From assembly GCA_964495385.1 (NCBI GenBank), contig CAZBVO010000008.1, positions 1-64,000 on the forward strand: a stretch of 64,000 nucleotides of DNA. The letters are read 5' to 3'. Below, one piece after another: positions 41,576-49,029 of the stretch. The DNA comes from CAG-1138 sp964495385. GTDB taxonomy: Bacteria; Bacillota; Clostridia; Christensenellales; CAG-917. The first letter of the stretch is position 1. The number at the start of each line of letters is the position of its first letter. The translations under genes and the position numbers were made by a program. The notes under the pieces were generated by a model. It ran no database searches. It worked only from the letters and a program-made list of their open reading frames with translations, and was not told the origin of the DNA.

Positions 41576-42430
41576 TTAGGCTTTAATATCGTCCAATGAA
41601 GTGTGGTTGCTGCTGTAAATGCCCATCGGCTCGACGTGAATCTGTCCGACGGAAACAAGATGCGTGCCGTTGTTTTGGTTGAAGTCGTTCAGGTACGGCA
41701 AATGTTGAAAATAGTTTGCATCCAAGCTTCCGTCCTCCAATGCGAGGTTGGGTTGAACGTAATCGGTGTATTCTTTAATATCCAGCGTTATGTTTTTTTC
41801 GGCAAGGATGTCCTTTGCGATTTTCAAAATTTCGGCGTGAGGCGCAGGAGATGCCCCGACTTTTATCGTCGTGCCGGCAAGCGAAGCGTAATCGACGGTT
41901 GAGTCAAAGCCGTTGCCTGCATTTTCAACTACGCTCAAAACCGCTCCGTTGTAAGTTGTTTGAATGTAATTTTTCACTCTTTCCGAACTAAGTGCCGCAA
42001 CAAGAGCTTTCACTTTTGCGCTGTTTTCGTTCCCCGAACGAGCGGCCACGATGTTGCCGTAGGCCGAGTACGCTCCCTCAACCGCCAAAGCGTCGGTGTT
42101 AGGGTTAAGCTTTGCCGAAATTGCATAGTTCGAGTTGATTATTGCATAGTCGACGTCTCGCAAAAAGGTCGGCAGCTGCGCCGCTTCAACTTCTTTAAAA
42201 ACGATGTTGTACGGATTGGAAACTACGTCTCTGACGGTGGCGGTGATGCCTGCGCCCTCTTTGAGGGTAATATAGCCCAACTGTTCCAAAAGCATAAGCG
42301 CTCGAGCTTCGTTGGTGGTGTCGTTAGGCACTGCGATAACGATGCCGTCCGAACCTCCGCATGCGGAAAGGCCGACTGCAAGTCCCGATACGAGGACCGT
42401 CAACAAAATGACTGCAACAAATTTTTTCAT
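41576..42430 (-). CDS. metQ: Methionine-binding lipoprotein MetQ
   Basis: NlpA-family substrate-binding lipoprotein, 284 residues. The signal peptide ends in a lipobox, LSAC, with the acylated Cys near residue 24. KVGASPAPHAEILKIA and EYTDYVQPNLALEDGSLDANYFQHLPYL are highly typical of MetQ. The family NlpA part appears duplicated: an extra ~120 residues precede the canonical KVGASP start, and read as a second, diverged periplasmic half (IVIAVPNDTTNEARALMLLEQLGY). It is first in metQ-metN-metI, behind a leader-peptide attenuator. Confidence 0.93.
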   Translation of the reverse strand: MKKFVAVILLTVLVSGLAVGLSACGGSDGIVIAVPNDTTNEARALMLLEQLGYITLKEGAGITATVRDVVSNPYNIVFKEVEAAQLPTFLRDVDYAIINSNYAISAKLNPNTDALAVEGAYSAYGNIVAARSGNENSAKVKALVAALSSERVKNYIQTTYNGAVLSVVENAGNGFDSTVDYASLAGTTIKVGASPAPHAEILKIAKDILAEKNITLDIKEYTDYVQPNLALEDGSLDANYFQHLPYLNDFNQNNGTHLVSVGQIHVEPMGIYSSNHTSLDDIKA

Positions 42431-42474
42431 GATATATTCTCCTTTGTTATTTTCTGTTTGGTGCCTTACGGCAT

Positions 42475-42499
42475 AAAAAAAGGAAGCCCCTCAGCTTCC
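42475..42499 (-). terminator. Attenuator terminator before metQ
   Basis: GGAAGC and GCTTCC form the stem with a TGAGGG loop, followed by seven Ts. It stands between the leader peptide and metQ, about 45 bases before the metQ start. The 5' arm can alternatively pair with an upstream segment (GCTTTC at about 42523-42528). Confidence 0.85.
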
Positions 42500-42533
42500 A
42501 AAAACATTTTTTCGATTGCGGTGAAAGCCGACT

Positions 42534-42611
42534 TTAAGCAATATTAAACCTGTGCATGCCCGGCATGCACATGCGCATCATCATGGAATTTGCTTTCACG
42601 AATTGCTTCAC
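42534..42611 (-). CDS. Methionine-rich leader peptide of metQNI
   Basis: A 25-residue reading frame, too short for routine gene calling. It starts with GTG (42609-42611) preceded by AAGGAG and seven bases, and ends with TAA at 42534. Residues 10-19 read MMMRMCMPGM: six Met codons in ten. The promoter is ~30 bases upstream and an intrinsic terminator ~35 bases downstream, before metQ. The segment coding residues 5-7 (GTGAAAGC) is exactly complementary to GCTTTCAC at 42521-42528, six bases past the stop. This is the layout of a ribosome-stalling attenuator sensing charged tRNA-Met. Confidence 0.8.
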   Translation of the reverse strand: MKQFVKANSMMMRMCMPGMHRFNIA

Positions 42612-42639
42612 GGTTTTTCTCCTTCGAGTTTCTATGGGC

Positions 42640-42668
42640 ATTTTAACATCATGTAGCCCCGTTGTCAA
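42640..42668 (-). promoter_or_regulatory. Promoter of the metQNI leader
   Basis: Perfect TTGACA, a 17-base spacer and TAAAAT. Transcription would start near 42633, about 20 bases before the leader-peptide GTG. Confidence 0.85.
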
Positions 42669-42746
42669 CACAAATTGCGACATTTTCGATTTTTTGCCGT
42701 CAAAAAACCCTTCGGGCGGTTTTATGCACTATGCTTGCGCTTATTG

Positions 42747-42775
42747 TTGCAAAAACAAATGCGCCGTGATACAAT
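42747..42775 (+). promoter_or_regulatory. Promoter of the MmcQ/YjbR gene
   Basis: TTGCAA, 17 bases, TACAAT with TGA before it; a purine-rich ribosome site follows. Confidence 0.6.
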
Positions 42776-42793
42776 AGCGGTGGGCAGGCAAAT

Positions 42794-43156
42794 ATGGAAA
42801 GAAAACAGCTGTTTGACGTAATCAAAACCAACTTCGGCGTAGCTCCCGAATTTTTGTAGAAACCGAACGACGATGCAATTTTCCGAAATCCCGAAAACGG
42901 AAAATGGTTTGGCATTGTCATGTCCGTCCGAACCGACCGATTTATCCCCCAAGCCGACGGCAAAACAGACGTGCTTAACGTCAAATGCGACATTTCGCTC
43001 GCATCGTCGCTTGTCAAAAAGCCCTACGTCTTCCCTGCCTATCACATGGCGAAAGGAAGCTGGATAAGCATTCTTATAAATATGGCACCGTCGGACGACG
43101 AAATAATTTCGCTGCTGACGCTAAGCCGAGCAATAACTTGCGGACAAAAGCTTTAA
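42794..43156 (+). pseudogene. MmcQ/YjbR family gene broken by TAG
   Basis: 120 codons read continuously as a MmcQ/YjbR protein except for a TAG at codon 22 (42857-42859). The sequence before it is FGVAPEFL and after it KPNDDAIFRNPENGKWFGIVMSV. Relatives normally have Trp at or near this position (as in PEYLW), so one change, TGG to TAG, explains it. The rest is intact, including LNVKCDISLASSLVKKPYVFPAYHMAKGSWISILI. Promoter and ribosome site are intact, so the break is recent or a sequencing error. TAG ends other genes here, so recoding is unlikely. Confidence 0.75.
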
Positions 43157-43241
43157 AAAATACCTTTTACCGCCAAAAAACTACCCCAAAACGCTTGCTA
43201 AAACCACCGAAATTTGTTATATTGAATAAGCAATTGAATAT
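43157..43241 (+). promoter_or_regulatory. tRNA-Glu promoter region
   Basis: TTGCTA (43195-43200) and TATATT (43218-43223) with a 17-base spacer and TG before the -10, about 20 bases ahead of the tRNA. Confidence 0.7.
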
Positions 43242-43317
43242 GCCCTCTTAGTCTAGTGGTCTAGGACGCTGGCCTCTCACGCCGGTATCAGGGGTTCGAA
43301 CCCCCTAGGGGGTGCCA
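43242..43317 (+). tRNA. tRNA-Glu (CTC)
   Basis: A 76-base cloverleaf with encoded CCA. The anticodon loop CTCTCAC reads CTC between the arms CTGGC and GCCGG. The T-arm is AGGGG-TTCGAAC-CCCCT. The D-loop region AGTCTAGTGGTCTAGGAC is typical of tRNA-Glu. The acceptor stem (GCCCTCT with AGGGGGT) contains two G-T pairs, which is slightly unusual. Confidence 0.93.
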
Positions 43318-43319
43318 CA

Positions 43320-43350
43320 AAATCCGTACGCAAAAGCGCACGGATTTTTC
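43320..43350 (+). terminator. Terminator after tRNA-Glu
   Basis: AATCCGT and ACGGATT enclose CGC/GCG pairing and end in TTTTTC. Confidence 0.85.
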
Positions 43351-43382
43351 ATTTTCAAAACTTTGAAAACGTCTAAATACAG

Positions 43383-43495
43383 TGCCTGCGGAAACGATTT
43401 ATACTGACATAACCACCAATATTTACGAAAACTATACGTGCTTATTAACTGTCGACGTTTGCAGAAACAATTTATACTTACATAACCGCCGATAA
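43383..43495. repeat. Two imperfect direct repeats of ~38 bases
   Basis: TGCGGAAACGATTTATACTG with its continuation ACATAACCACCAATA near 43386 recurs as TGCAGAAACAATTTATACTT and ACATAACCGCCGATA near 43460, ~74 bases apart. Neither copy is in a credible gene. No flanking inverted repeats were seen. The rest of the ~330 bases between the tRNA terminator and the next gene holds only the terminator at 43521 and a second GC hairpin near 43626-43656. Confidence 0.6.
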
Positions 43496-43517
43496 AAATT
43501 GCCACCCTTCTATAAGT

Positions 43518-43546
43518 CGCAAAAACCCGCCGTCGGCGGGTTTTAA
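43518..43546 (-). terminator. Terminator of the nucleoside operon
   Basis: AAAACCCGCC and GGCGGGTTTT with a short loop; T-run on both strands. Confidence 0.75.
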
Positions 43547-43680
43547 TAATGTTTGTATTATTTATATTTAATTGAATTTTACGCTTTAGCCTAAAAGTTC
43601 AACGATATAAATTTCCTCTTTTGCCGCAGTTCGCCGCTTTAAAATTTGGCGGCTGCTCTTTTTATCGTTTTAGGCCGTGA

Positions 43681-44202
43681 TTAGTTTTCGATTGCAATTA
43701 TTTCGGCATTTTTCGGAAGGTTTTCCAAAAGGTTGTCCTTAACGGGACTGACGTAAACGTGTTTCAGCACCATCATGACGCCGCCGTGAGTTGCCGCCAA
43801 CACGTTTTGCCCTTTAAACCGACTCCGCACGAAATCGACAAAATCCGTAAGCCTACGTTCGACTTCGGCTACCGATTCCAGCCCGTCAATTTTTAATTCG
43901 TTTGTTATCGACCAAAAACCGTTGAATTCCTCCGACGAAAACGGCTTACCTTCAAAGGTGCCGAAATTCCGTTCGATAAGTCGGTCATCAGTGATAATTT
44001 TGCCGTCATATACCGCCTTGCAAGTGTCCTCTGCACGAGACAACGGACTGGAAAAAGCGACGTCAAAGTGCACGTCGGACAATTTTTCACCCAGTTCTAC
44101 GGCCTGCATTTTCCCTTCGGCGTTAAGCGGAATGTCGCATCGCCCCTGAATTCGTCCTTCGCCGTTCCAATCGGTTTTGCCGTGCCTGACAAAGTAAATC
44201 AT
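43681..44202 (-). CDS. Histidine phosphatase (phosphoglycerate-mutase-like)
   Basis: 173 residues. IYFVRHGKTDWNGEGRIQG carries the phosphorylated His of the RHG motif; ATHGGVMMVL the second His. The substrate is not defined: relatives include alpha-ribazole phosphatase and broad sugar phosphatases. The ATG overlaps the stop codon of the upstream gene (ATGA), fixing the start. Last gene of the nucleoside operon. Confidence 0.88.
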   Translation of the reverse strand: MIYFVRHGKTDWNGEGRIQGRCDIPLNAEGKMQAVELGEKLSDVHFDVAFSSPLSRAEDTCKAVYDGKIITDDRLIERNFGTFEGKPFSSEEFNGFWSITNELKIDGLESVAEVERRLTDFVDFVRSRFKGQNVLAATHGGVMMVLKHVYVSPVKDNLLENLPKNAEIIAIEN

Positions 44203-44921
44203 AAATCGCCCTCGCCCGAGCAAAGGTCGGTTTTTACCACCTTGCCGCCTTTATTTTGTATTGCATAAACGGTCCCGAAGCTTGAAACAGCCTTTGCAAA
44301 TTCGCCGTCCTCGTACACGGCCGCCGCACCGTTTTCGATTGCGATGGCATCCGTAACGTTGCCGCTTTCGACCTGCTTGTCAAAATCGATGCGCCTTTCG
44401 TCGTAATGCGGACAAGCGGTGCCTTTCAGAAAGCCCAAGGCATCCATAATTTCGTATTCGGCGCTCGCACCTTCGATAATTTTGCTGTCGGTGTACATTT
44501 TTTCAAACCAGCAAATCGCCCCGGCCGACAACCCTACGACAACCGCACCTCGCTCGTACGCCTCTATAATATATTTGTCAAAACCGTTGTCTCGCCAAGT
44601 TTCCAGCATAAACGCCGTGTCGCCGCCGCCGACGTAAATAAGATCGGCGTTTTTAAATTTGTTTGCGGTTTTTTCGGCGTCCATCGTCCCTTTAAAGCTC
44701 AGTGCGACGTCTGTTTTCATGCCCAGTTCGCCCGTATACGTTTTGTGAAAGCTGTTGTAATAAGGCAAACTGTCGTGCGAAGCGGTTCCGACAAACAAAG
44801 CAAGCGAACGCCTGTCTGCAGGCGTTCGTTCTTTGGCTATGTTTGCGGCGTAACGGTCGATTTCAAGCGTTTGCTTTTGACGAATTTCGCCGCCGCCTAT
44901 CAAAATCAATGTTTTTTTCAT
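44199..44921 (-). CDS. Peptidase E-like S51 family protein
   Basis: 240 residues. The nucleophile elbow VVVGLSAGAICWFE (Ser near 132) and the GGGDTAFMLETW loop are typical of S51 peptidases (peptidase E/cyanophycinase group). In Clostridia these usually act on Asp-X dipeptides or are uncharacterised. The start MKKTLILIGGGEIRQ overlaps the upstream stop by ATGA. Confidence 0.88.
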   Translation of the reverse strand: MKKTLILIGGGEIRQKQTLEIDRYAANIAKERTPADRRSLALFVGTASHDSLPYYNSFHKTYTGELGMKTDVALSFKGTMDAEKTANKFKNADLIYVGGGDTAFMLETWRDNGFDKYIIEAYERGAVVVGLSAGAICWFEKMYTDSKIIEGASAEYEIMDALGFLKGTACPHYDERRIDFDKQVESGNVTDAIAIENGAAAVYEDGEFAKAVSSFGTVYAIQNKGGKVVKTDLCSGEGDL

Positions 44922-45826
44922 AAGCATTTTGCGATATTTGCCGCAAGGCAAGCATTGTTCAAAACCAATTTAACGTTAGTTTCGAGGCTTTCGCCGCCGG
45001 TGATGTTGCGGATTTTTTCAAGCAGGAACGGGGTTACTTTCTTGCCGGTTATGCCAAGCGCCTTTGCTTCGGCAACAGCTTCGGAAATAACTGCTTCCAT
45101 TCTGTCGGCATCCAAACTGTACTCGACAGGCACAGGATTTGTAACAAGCATCCCTCCGTGAAGCCCCAAGGCCTGTTTAGCCCGTATCGCATCGGCTATC
45201 TCGGCGGCCGAATCCATTCTGTAATCCACCTTAAATCCGCTTTTGCGAGTGAAAAACGCAGGCAGTTCGTTCGTGCCGTAGCCGATAACCGCAACCCCTT
45301 TGGTTTCCAGATATTCCAAGGTCAAACCCAAATCCAAAATGCTCTTTGCGCCGGCGCAAACAACGGTAACGTCGGTTTTTGCAAGTTCTTCCAAATCGGC
45401 CGAAACGTCCATGGTTTCGGTTGCGCCTCTATGCACGCCTCCTATACCGCCCGTGGCAAAAATTTTAATCCCGGCCATTGCGGCAAAAATCATGGTAGAT
45501 GCAACCGTGGTTGCTCCGTCCAAGCCCTGCGACACCACAACGGGGATATCTCTGCGGCTGACCTTCACGACCTCCGTTCCCTTTTTTCCCAAAAGCTCGA
45601 TTTCATCGGCCGACAAACCCACCGTAGGCACGCCGCCGATTATGGCGATGGTTGCAGGTACGGCACCGTTTTTTCTGACCGTGTTTTCAACTTCCAATGC
45701 GGTTTTGACGTTGTCGGGATAAGGCATGCCGTGCGATATGATTGTGGATTCCAACGCCACCACGGGCTTGCCTTCGCTTATTGCTTTTTTGACCTCGTCG
45801 GACACTTTCAAAATGTTGTTGTTCAT
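44918..45826 (-). CDS. psuG: Pseudouridine-5'-phosphate glycosidase
   Basis: Splits pseudouridine 5'-phosphate into uracil and ribose 5-phosphate. VVALESTIISHGMPYPDNVKTALEVE, FATGGIGGVHRGA and the SGFKVDYRMDS segment are signature stretches. 302 residues is standard. The kinase PsuK that normally makes its substrate is absent from the window. Start fixed by the ATGA overlap with the gene before it. Confidence 0.95.
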   Translation of the reverse strand: MNNNILKVSDEVKKAISEGKPVVALESTIISHGMPYPDNVKTALEVENTVRKNGAVPATIAIIGGVPTVGLSADEIELLGKKGTEVVKVSRRDIPVVVSQGLDGATTVASTMIFAAMAGIKIFATGGIGGVHRGATETMDVSADLEELAKTDVTVVCAGAKSILDLGLTLEYLETKGVAVIGYGTNELPAFFTRKSGFKVDYRMDSAAEIADAIRAKQALGLHGGMLVTNPVPVEYSLDADRMEAVISEAVAEAKALGITGKKVTPFLLEKIRNITGGESLETNVKLVLNNACLAANIAKCL

Positions 45827-46677
45827 TTGCTTTTCCCTCTTTCCGAAATTTTGCAATCGGAATTCATTATGGAATTTTCCAAAATAATTTCGCCTATTTC
45901 GTCTGCCACGATGTTGCCCGATTTAGGGTTTTTTACCGACATAATCGAGCCTTTAACCGTCGCTTCTACGTCAGAGTACTCAAACGCAAGGTCGGCGCCC
46001 TCCGTTTCGCAATCGATGAGGCGAAGGTTTTTGCAATAGCACAGCGGCTGGATACCGATGATTTTGCAACGTTCCAAAGTCAGTCCGTCCGAAAACCAGG
46101 CAAGATATTCGCCTTTGACGGTCGAGTTTCGAACGGTAACGTTTTTGCTGTGCCAAAACGCGTCCTTCGTGTCCAAATACGAATCCTCGATGACAAGGTT
46201 TTCCATATACTGGAATGAATATTTGCCCTTAAACGAAAGGTTTTTTATCACAACGTTTTTGCTGTCGAAAAAGGCGTACTCAGACGTCAGATTGCAGTCG
46301 GAAAGTCGGATGCGGTCGCTCTTCCATCCGAACTCGGGCGAAATTATTTTGCACCTCGACAAATCTATATCCGCACACTCTCTTATCGCCTTCACCGAAC
46401 CGATGACCGTGTCCGTGATTTTTCCGTTTTCGGCATACCAAAGCGACGCCCTCGACGGTTCGCCAAGCTCGGAATTTTCGATGGCGAACCCCTTAACGTG
46501 CCAGAGCGGATAGCGCAAATTGAAAACCGTGTCCGTAACCGTAACGTTGCGAGCCTCTTTCAAAACCGATTCACCGTCGGCCGGTCCTTCAAACCGAACG
46601 TTTCGGACGACGGCGTCCGTCAAATTGTATAGCGCACGCTCCTCGTCAAAAGTTTTGTTTTCAACAATTTTCGTCAT
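45823..46677 (-). CDS. DUF3737 beta-helix protein
   Basis: 284 residues built of short repeated strands (IENSELGEPSRASLWYAENGKITDTVI, LSDCNLTSEYAFFDSKNVVIKNLSF), characteristic of a right-handed parallel beta-helix. It matches DUF3737 proteins, common in gut Bacillota, whose function is unknown. It overlaps tdk and psuG by ATGA at both ends, so it is embedded in a nucleoside salvage operon; the link may be incidental. Confidence 0.85.
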   Translation of the reverse strand: MTKIVENKTFDEERALYNLTDAVVRNVRFEGPADGESVLKEARNVTVTDTVFNLRYPLWHVKGFAIENSELGEPSRASLWYAENGKITDTVIGSVKAIRECADIDLSRCKIISPEFGWKSDRIRLSDCNLTSEYAFFDSKNVVIKNLSFKGKYSFQYMENLVIEDSYLDTKDAFWHSKNVTVRNSTVKGEYLAWFSDGLTLERCKIIGIQPLCYCKNLRLIDCETEGADLAFEYSDVEATVKGSIMSVKNPKSGNIVADEIGEIILENSIMNSDCKISERGKSK

Positions 46678-47258
46678 TGATCGCCTTGCTCCTTAAGTCT
46701 TTCAAGCCAACATCTGCGACACATAGCCTGATAACGGTCGTTGCCGCCTATACAAAGCTGCTCGCCGCTTTTTAAAACACGGCCGTTTTCGTCCAATCTG
46801 GCATTTACCGTAGCTTTTGCTCCGCAGCGGCATATCGATTTGATTTCGGTTATGGATTCGGCGATTTCAAACAGCCTTTTGCTTCCCTCGAACAAATGCG
46901 TGGTAAAATCCGTGGCAAGACCGAAACACAAAACGGGGATATCGTAAAACAAGGCCACGTCGCCCAGTTCGTCCACCTGCTCGGCCGACAAAAACTGACA
47001 TTCGTCAACAATGATGACGTCGGTCGTGTCGCGACGGTCAAGATAAAGCTGTTTTAGGTCGGTGTCGGGCAAAATGGTTGTGGCTTCCGCCTGCAAACCG
47101 ATTCTGCTCCACACAATGTTTCCGCCCACTCTCGTGTCGACGGACGGCTTGAGGAACAACACTTTCATGCCCCGTTCCTCGTAATTGAATTTGGTTATAA
47201 GAGCCTGGGCAGTTTTGCTGCTGCCCATGGCCCCGAATTTAAAATATAATTTTGCCAT
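46674..47258 (-). CDS. tdk: Thymidine kinase
   Basis: Phosphorylates thymidine. Walker A FGAMGSSKTAQAL (about 7-19), the DECQFL motif (about 86-91) and the zinc lasso CRCGAKATVNARLDENGR...CIGG...CRRC are complete. 194 residues is typical of type II enzymes. Six bases after pdp. Confidence 0.96.
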   Translation of the reverse strand: MAKLYFKFGAMGSSKTAQALITKFNYEERGMKVLFLKPSVDTRVGGNIVWSRIGLQAEATTILPDTDLKQLYLDRRDTTDVIIVDECQFLSAEQVDELGDVALFYDIPVLCFGLATDFTTHLFEGSKRLFEIAESITEIKSICRCGAKATVNARLDENGRVLKSGEQLCIGGNDRYQAMCRRCWLERLKEQGDQ

Positions 47259-47263
47259 AACAA

Positions 47264-48568
47264 CTACTTTTCGATTCTACCCAAAATGATAGGTTTTTTG
47301 TCTATCGGTTCGGCGGATATTTCGGTTGCCGCCAAAATTTTAGCTTCCGCCTCGGCTACCGATTGAGGCTTGTTTGTAAACAAAACGGCCAGCACGTCGC
47401 CTTCCGTGACGAAGTCGCCGGTTTTCTTTTCAAGCATAATGCCTGCCGAATAATCTATGCCGTCCTCTTTTTTGGCTCTGCCCGCGCCCAGCACGAGACT
47501 GGCCATGCCGTAGCTTTCGGTGTCGACGTGTTTGATGTAGCCAGTTGTCGGAACTTTGACTTCGTAACGCACCGAAGCCTTTTTAAAGAGGTCGGTGTTT
47601 TTCAAAAGCCTTTCGTCGCCGCCCTGAGCCTTGACCATTTTGACAAGCGTTTCGAACGCCGAGCCGTCGGCAATTGCTTTTTTGGCAAGGCCTTCGCACT
47701 CTTCTACGCTTCCCAAACCTGCCATATAAAGCATGTTTGCGGCTATGTCGATGCAAATTTCGGTGAGGTCGGCCGGGCCGTGGCCTTGCAAAGTTTGAAC
47801 GGCTTCGATAACTTCGAGGCTGTTTCCGATGGCTTTCCCGAGAGGAACGTCCATATCGGTTATAAGCGCAATAACACGTTTACCTGCCAAATGGCCTATT
47901 TCAACCATCGATTTTGCAAGTTTGGTGCTGTCCTCAAGGGTTTTCATAAAGCCGCCGCTTCCCGTTTTGACGTCCAACAGAATGCAATCTGCGCCTGCCG
48001 CCAGCTTTTTGCCCATAATGCTGGACACTATAAGCGGCAAACTGTCAACCGTTGCGGTAACGTCACGCAGAGCGTAAAGCTTTTTGTCGGCCGGGGCAAG
48101 GTTGCCGCTTTGGCCTATGATGCTGACGCCAACTTCGTTGACTATTCTGAAAAATTCTTCCTTGTCAACGGAGGTTCTGAACCCGTCAATCGACTCGAGT
48201 TTGTCGATGGTTCCACCCGTATGACCGAGGCCTCGGCCGCTCATTTTCGCTACCTTGACGCCGTAACTTGCAACTATCGGCGCAATAATAAGGCTGGTTT
48301 TGTCGCCCACGCCGCCGGTGGAATGCTTGTCGACTTTTATTCCGTTTATACCCGAAAGGTCCACGGTGTCGCCGCTTCGGGAAATGGCAAGAGTCAGGTT
48401 TGCGGTTTCCTCGTCGTCCATTCCCTTGTAGTAAACGGCCATGCAAAAAGCCGCCGCCTGATAATCGGGAATATCGCCTGCGGTGTAACCTTTAACGAAA
48501 AAGTCGATTTGCTCCTTCGTAAGTTTTCCGCCGTCGCGTTTTTGTTTTATTATATCGTACATTCTCAT
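47264..48568 (-). CDS. pdp: Pyrimidine-nucleoside phosphorylase
   Basis: Phosphorolysis of uridine and thymidine to base and (deoxy)ribose 1-phosphate. The phosphorylase signature VDKHSTGGVGDKTSLIIAPIVASYGVKVAKMSGRGLGHTGGTIDKLE is present near residue 79-125, and the C-terminal biotinyl-like domain fills ~345-434. 434 residues. The first ATG (MRMYDII) has GAGGT eight bases upstream. A 53-base gap separates it from cdd. Confidence 0.95.
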   Translation of the reverse strand: MRMYDIIKQKRDGGKLTKEQIDFFVKGYTAGDIPDYQAAAFCMAVYYKGMDDEETANLTLAISRSGDTVDLSGINGIKVDKHSTGGVGDKTSLIIAPIVASYGVKVAKMSGRGLGHTGGTIDKLESIDGFRTSVDKEEFFRIVNEVGVSIIGQSGNLAPADKKLYALRDVTATVDSLPLIVSSIMGKKLAAGADCILLDVKTGSGGFMKTLEDSTKLAKSMVEIGHLAGKRVIALITDMDVPLGKAIGNSLEVIEAVQTLQGHGPADLTEICIDIAANMLYMAGLGSVEECEGLAKKAIADGSAFETLVKMVKAQGGDERLLKNTDLFKKASVRYEVKVPTTGYIKHVDTESYGMASLVLGAGRAKKEDGIDYSAGIMLEKKTGDFVTEGDVLAVLFTNKPQSVAEAEAKILAATEISAEPIDKKPIILGRIEK

Positions 48569-48621
48569 AAAAATTTACCTCAAATCAATGGGCCGCCGGA
48601 CGTGCCTGCGGCCTGTATCGT

Positions 48622-49029
48622 TTATTCCAAATCCGCCTTTGAAAAAGACAGCGGCAATATTTCTGCCAAAGTAAACACCTTAAAGTCGGTGGCCGACGTA
48701 CCAAGCACTACCTTGAAGGTTTCGGGATTTGAAAATTCAAGCATAACCTGACGGCAAATGCCGCACGGAGCGCAAAACTGCAACTCGTCGTCATAACCGC
48801 CCACAATGGCAATCGCCTCAAATTTTCTTTCGCCTTGGGACACGCCTTTGAAAATAGCGGTGCGTTCGGCGCAATTGGTTGCGCCGTAGCTGCTGTTTTC
48901 GATGTTGCATCCGCCGTAAACTTTGCCGCTTTCCGCCAAAACCGCCGCCCCTACTTTAAAGTGCGAATACGGCGAATAGGAATTTTTTCGGCTTTCAATA
49001 GCCGCCGCCATAAGTTCACCGTAGTTCAT
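48622..49029 (-). CDS. cdd: Cytidine deaminase
   Basis: Deaminates cytidine and deoxycytidine. The zinc site is CAERTA (near 53) and CAPCGICRQ (near 86); the substrate motif SHFKVGAAV is near 22. 135 residues, tetrameric type. The start overlaps the deoB stop by ATGA. Confidence 0.96.
   Translation of the reverse strand: MNYGELMAAAIESRKNSYSPYSHFKVGAAVLAESGKVYGGCNIENSSYGATNCAERTAIFKGVSQGERKFEAIAIVGGYDDELQFCAPCGICRQVMLEFSNPETFKVVLGTSATDFKVFTLAEILPLSFSKADLE

Noticed and set aside
42431..42660. SAM riboswitch or Met T-box in the metQ leader
   Set aside because: I looked for the T-box 14-base motif (AGGGTGGNACCGCG-like) and SAM-I core elements and saw neither; the leader is also too short for them.
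42556..42777. Plus-strand frame of 73 residues overlapping the metQ leader
   Set aside because: It is the complement of the Met-rich leader peptide region. No ribosome site precedes its start, and the promoter, terminator and pairing all lie on the minus strand.
42857..42859. TAG in the MmcQ/YjbR gene as a recoded (pyrrolysine or suppressed) codon
   Set aside because: Several normal genes in the window end in TAG and no suppressor tRNA or pylT-like gene is visible.
43305..43505. 66-residue minus-strand frame across the direct repeats
   Set aside because: The repeat copies are not in the same frame, no ribosome site is present, and the frame crosses the tRNA terminator.
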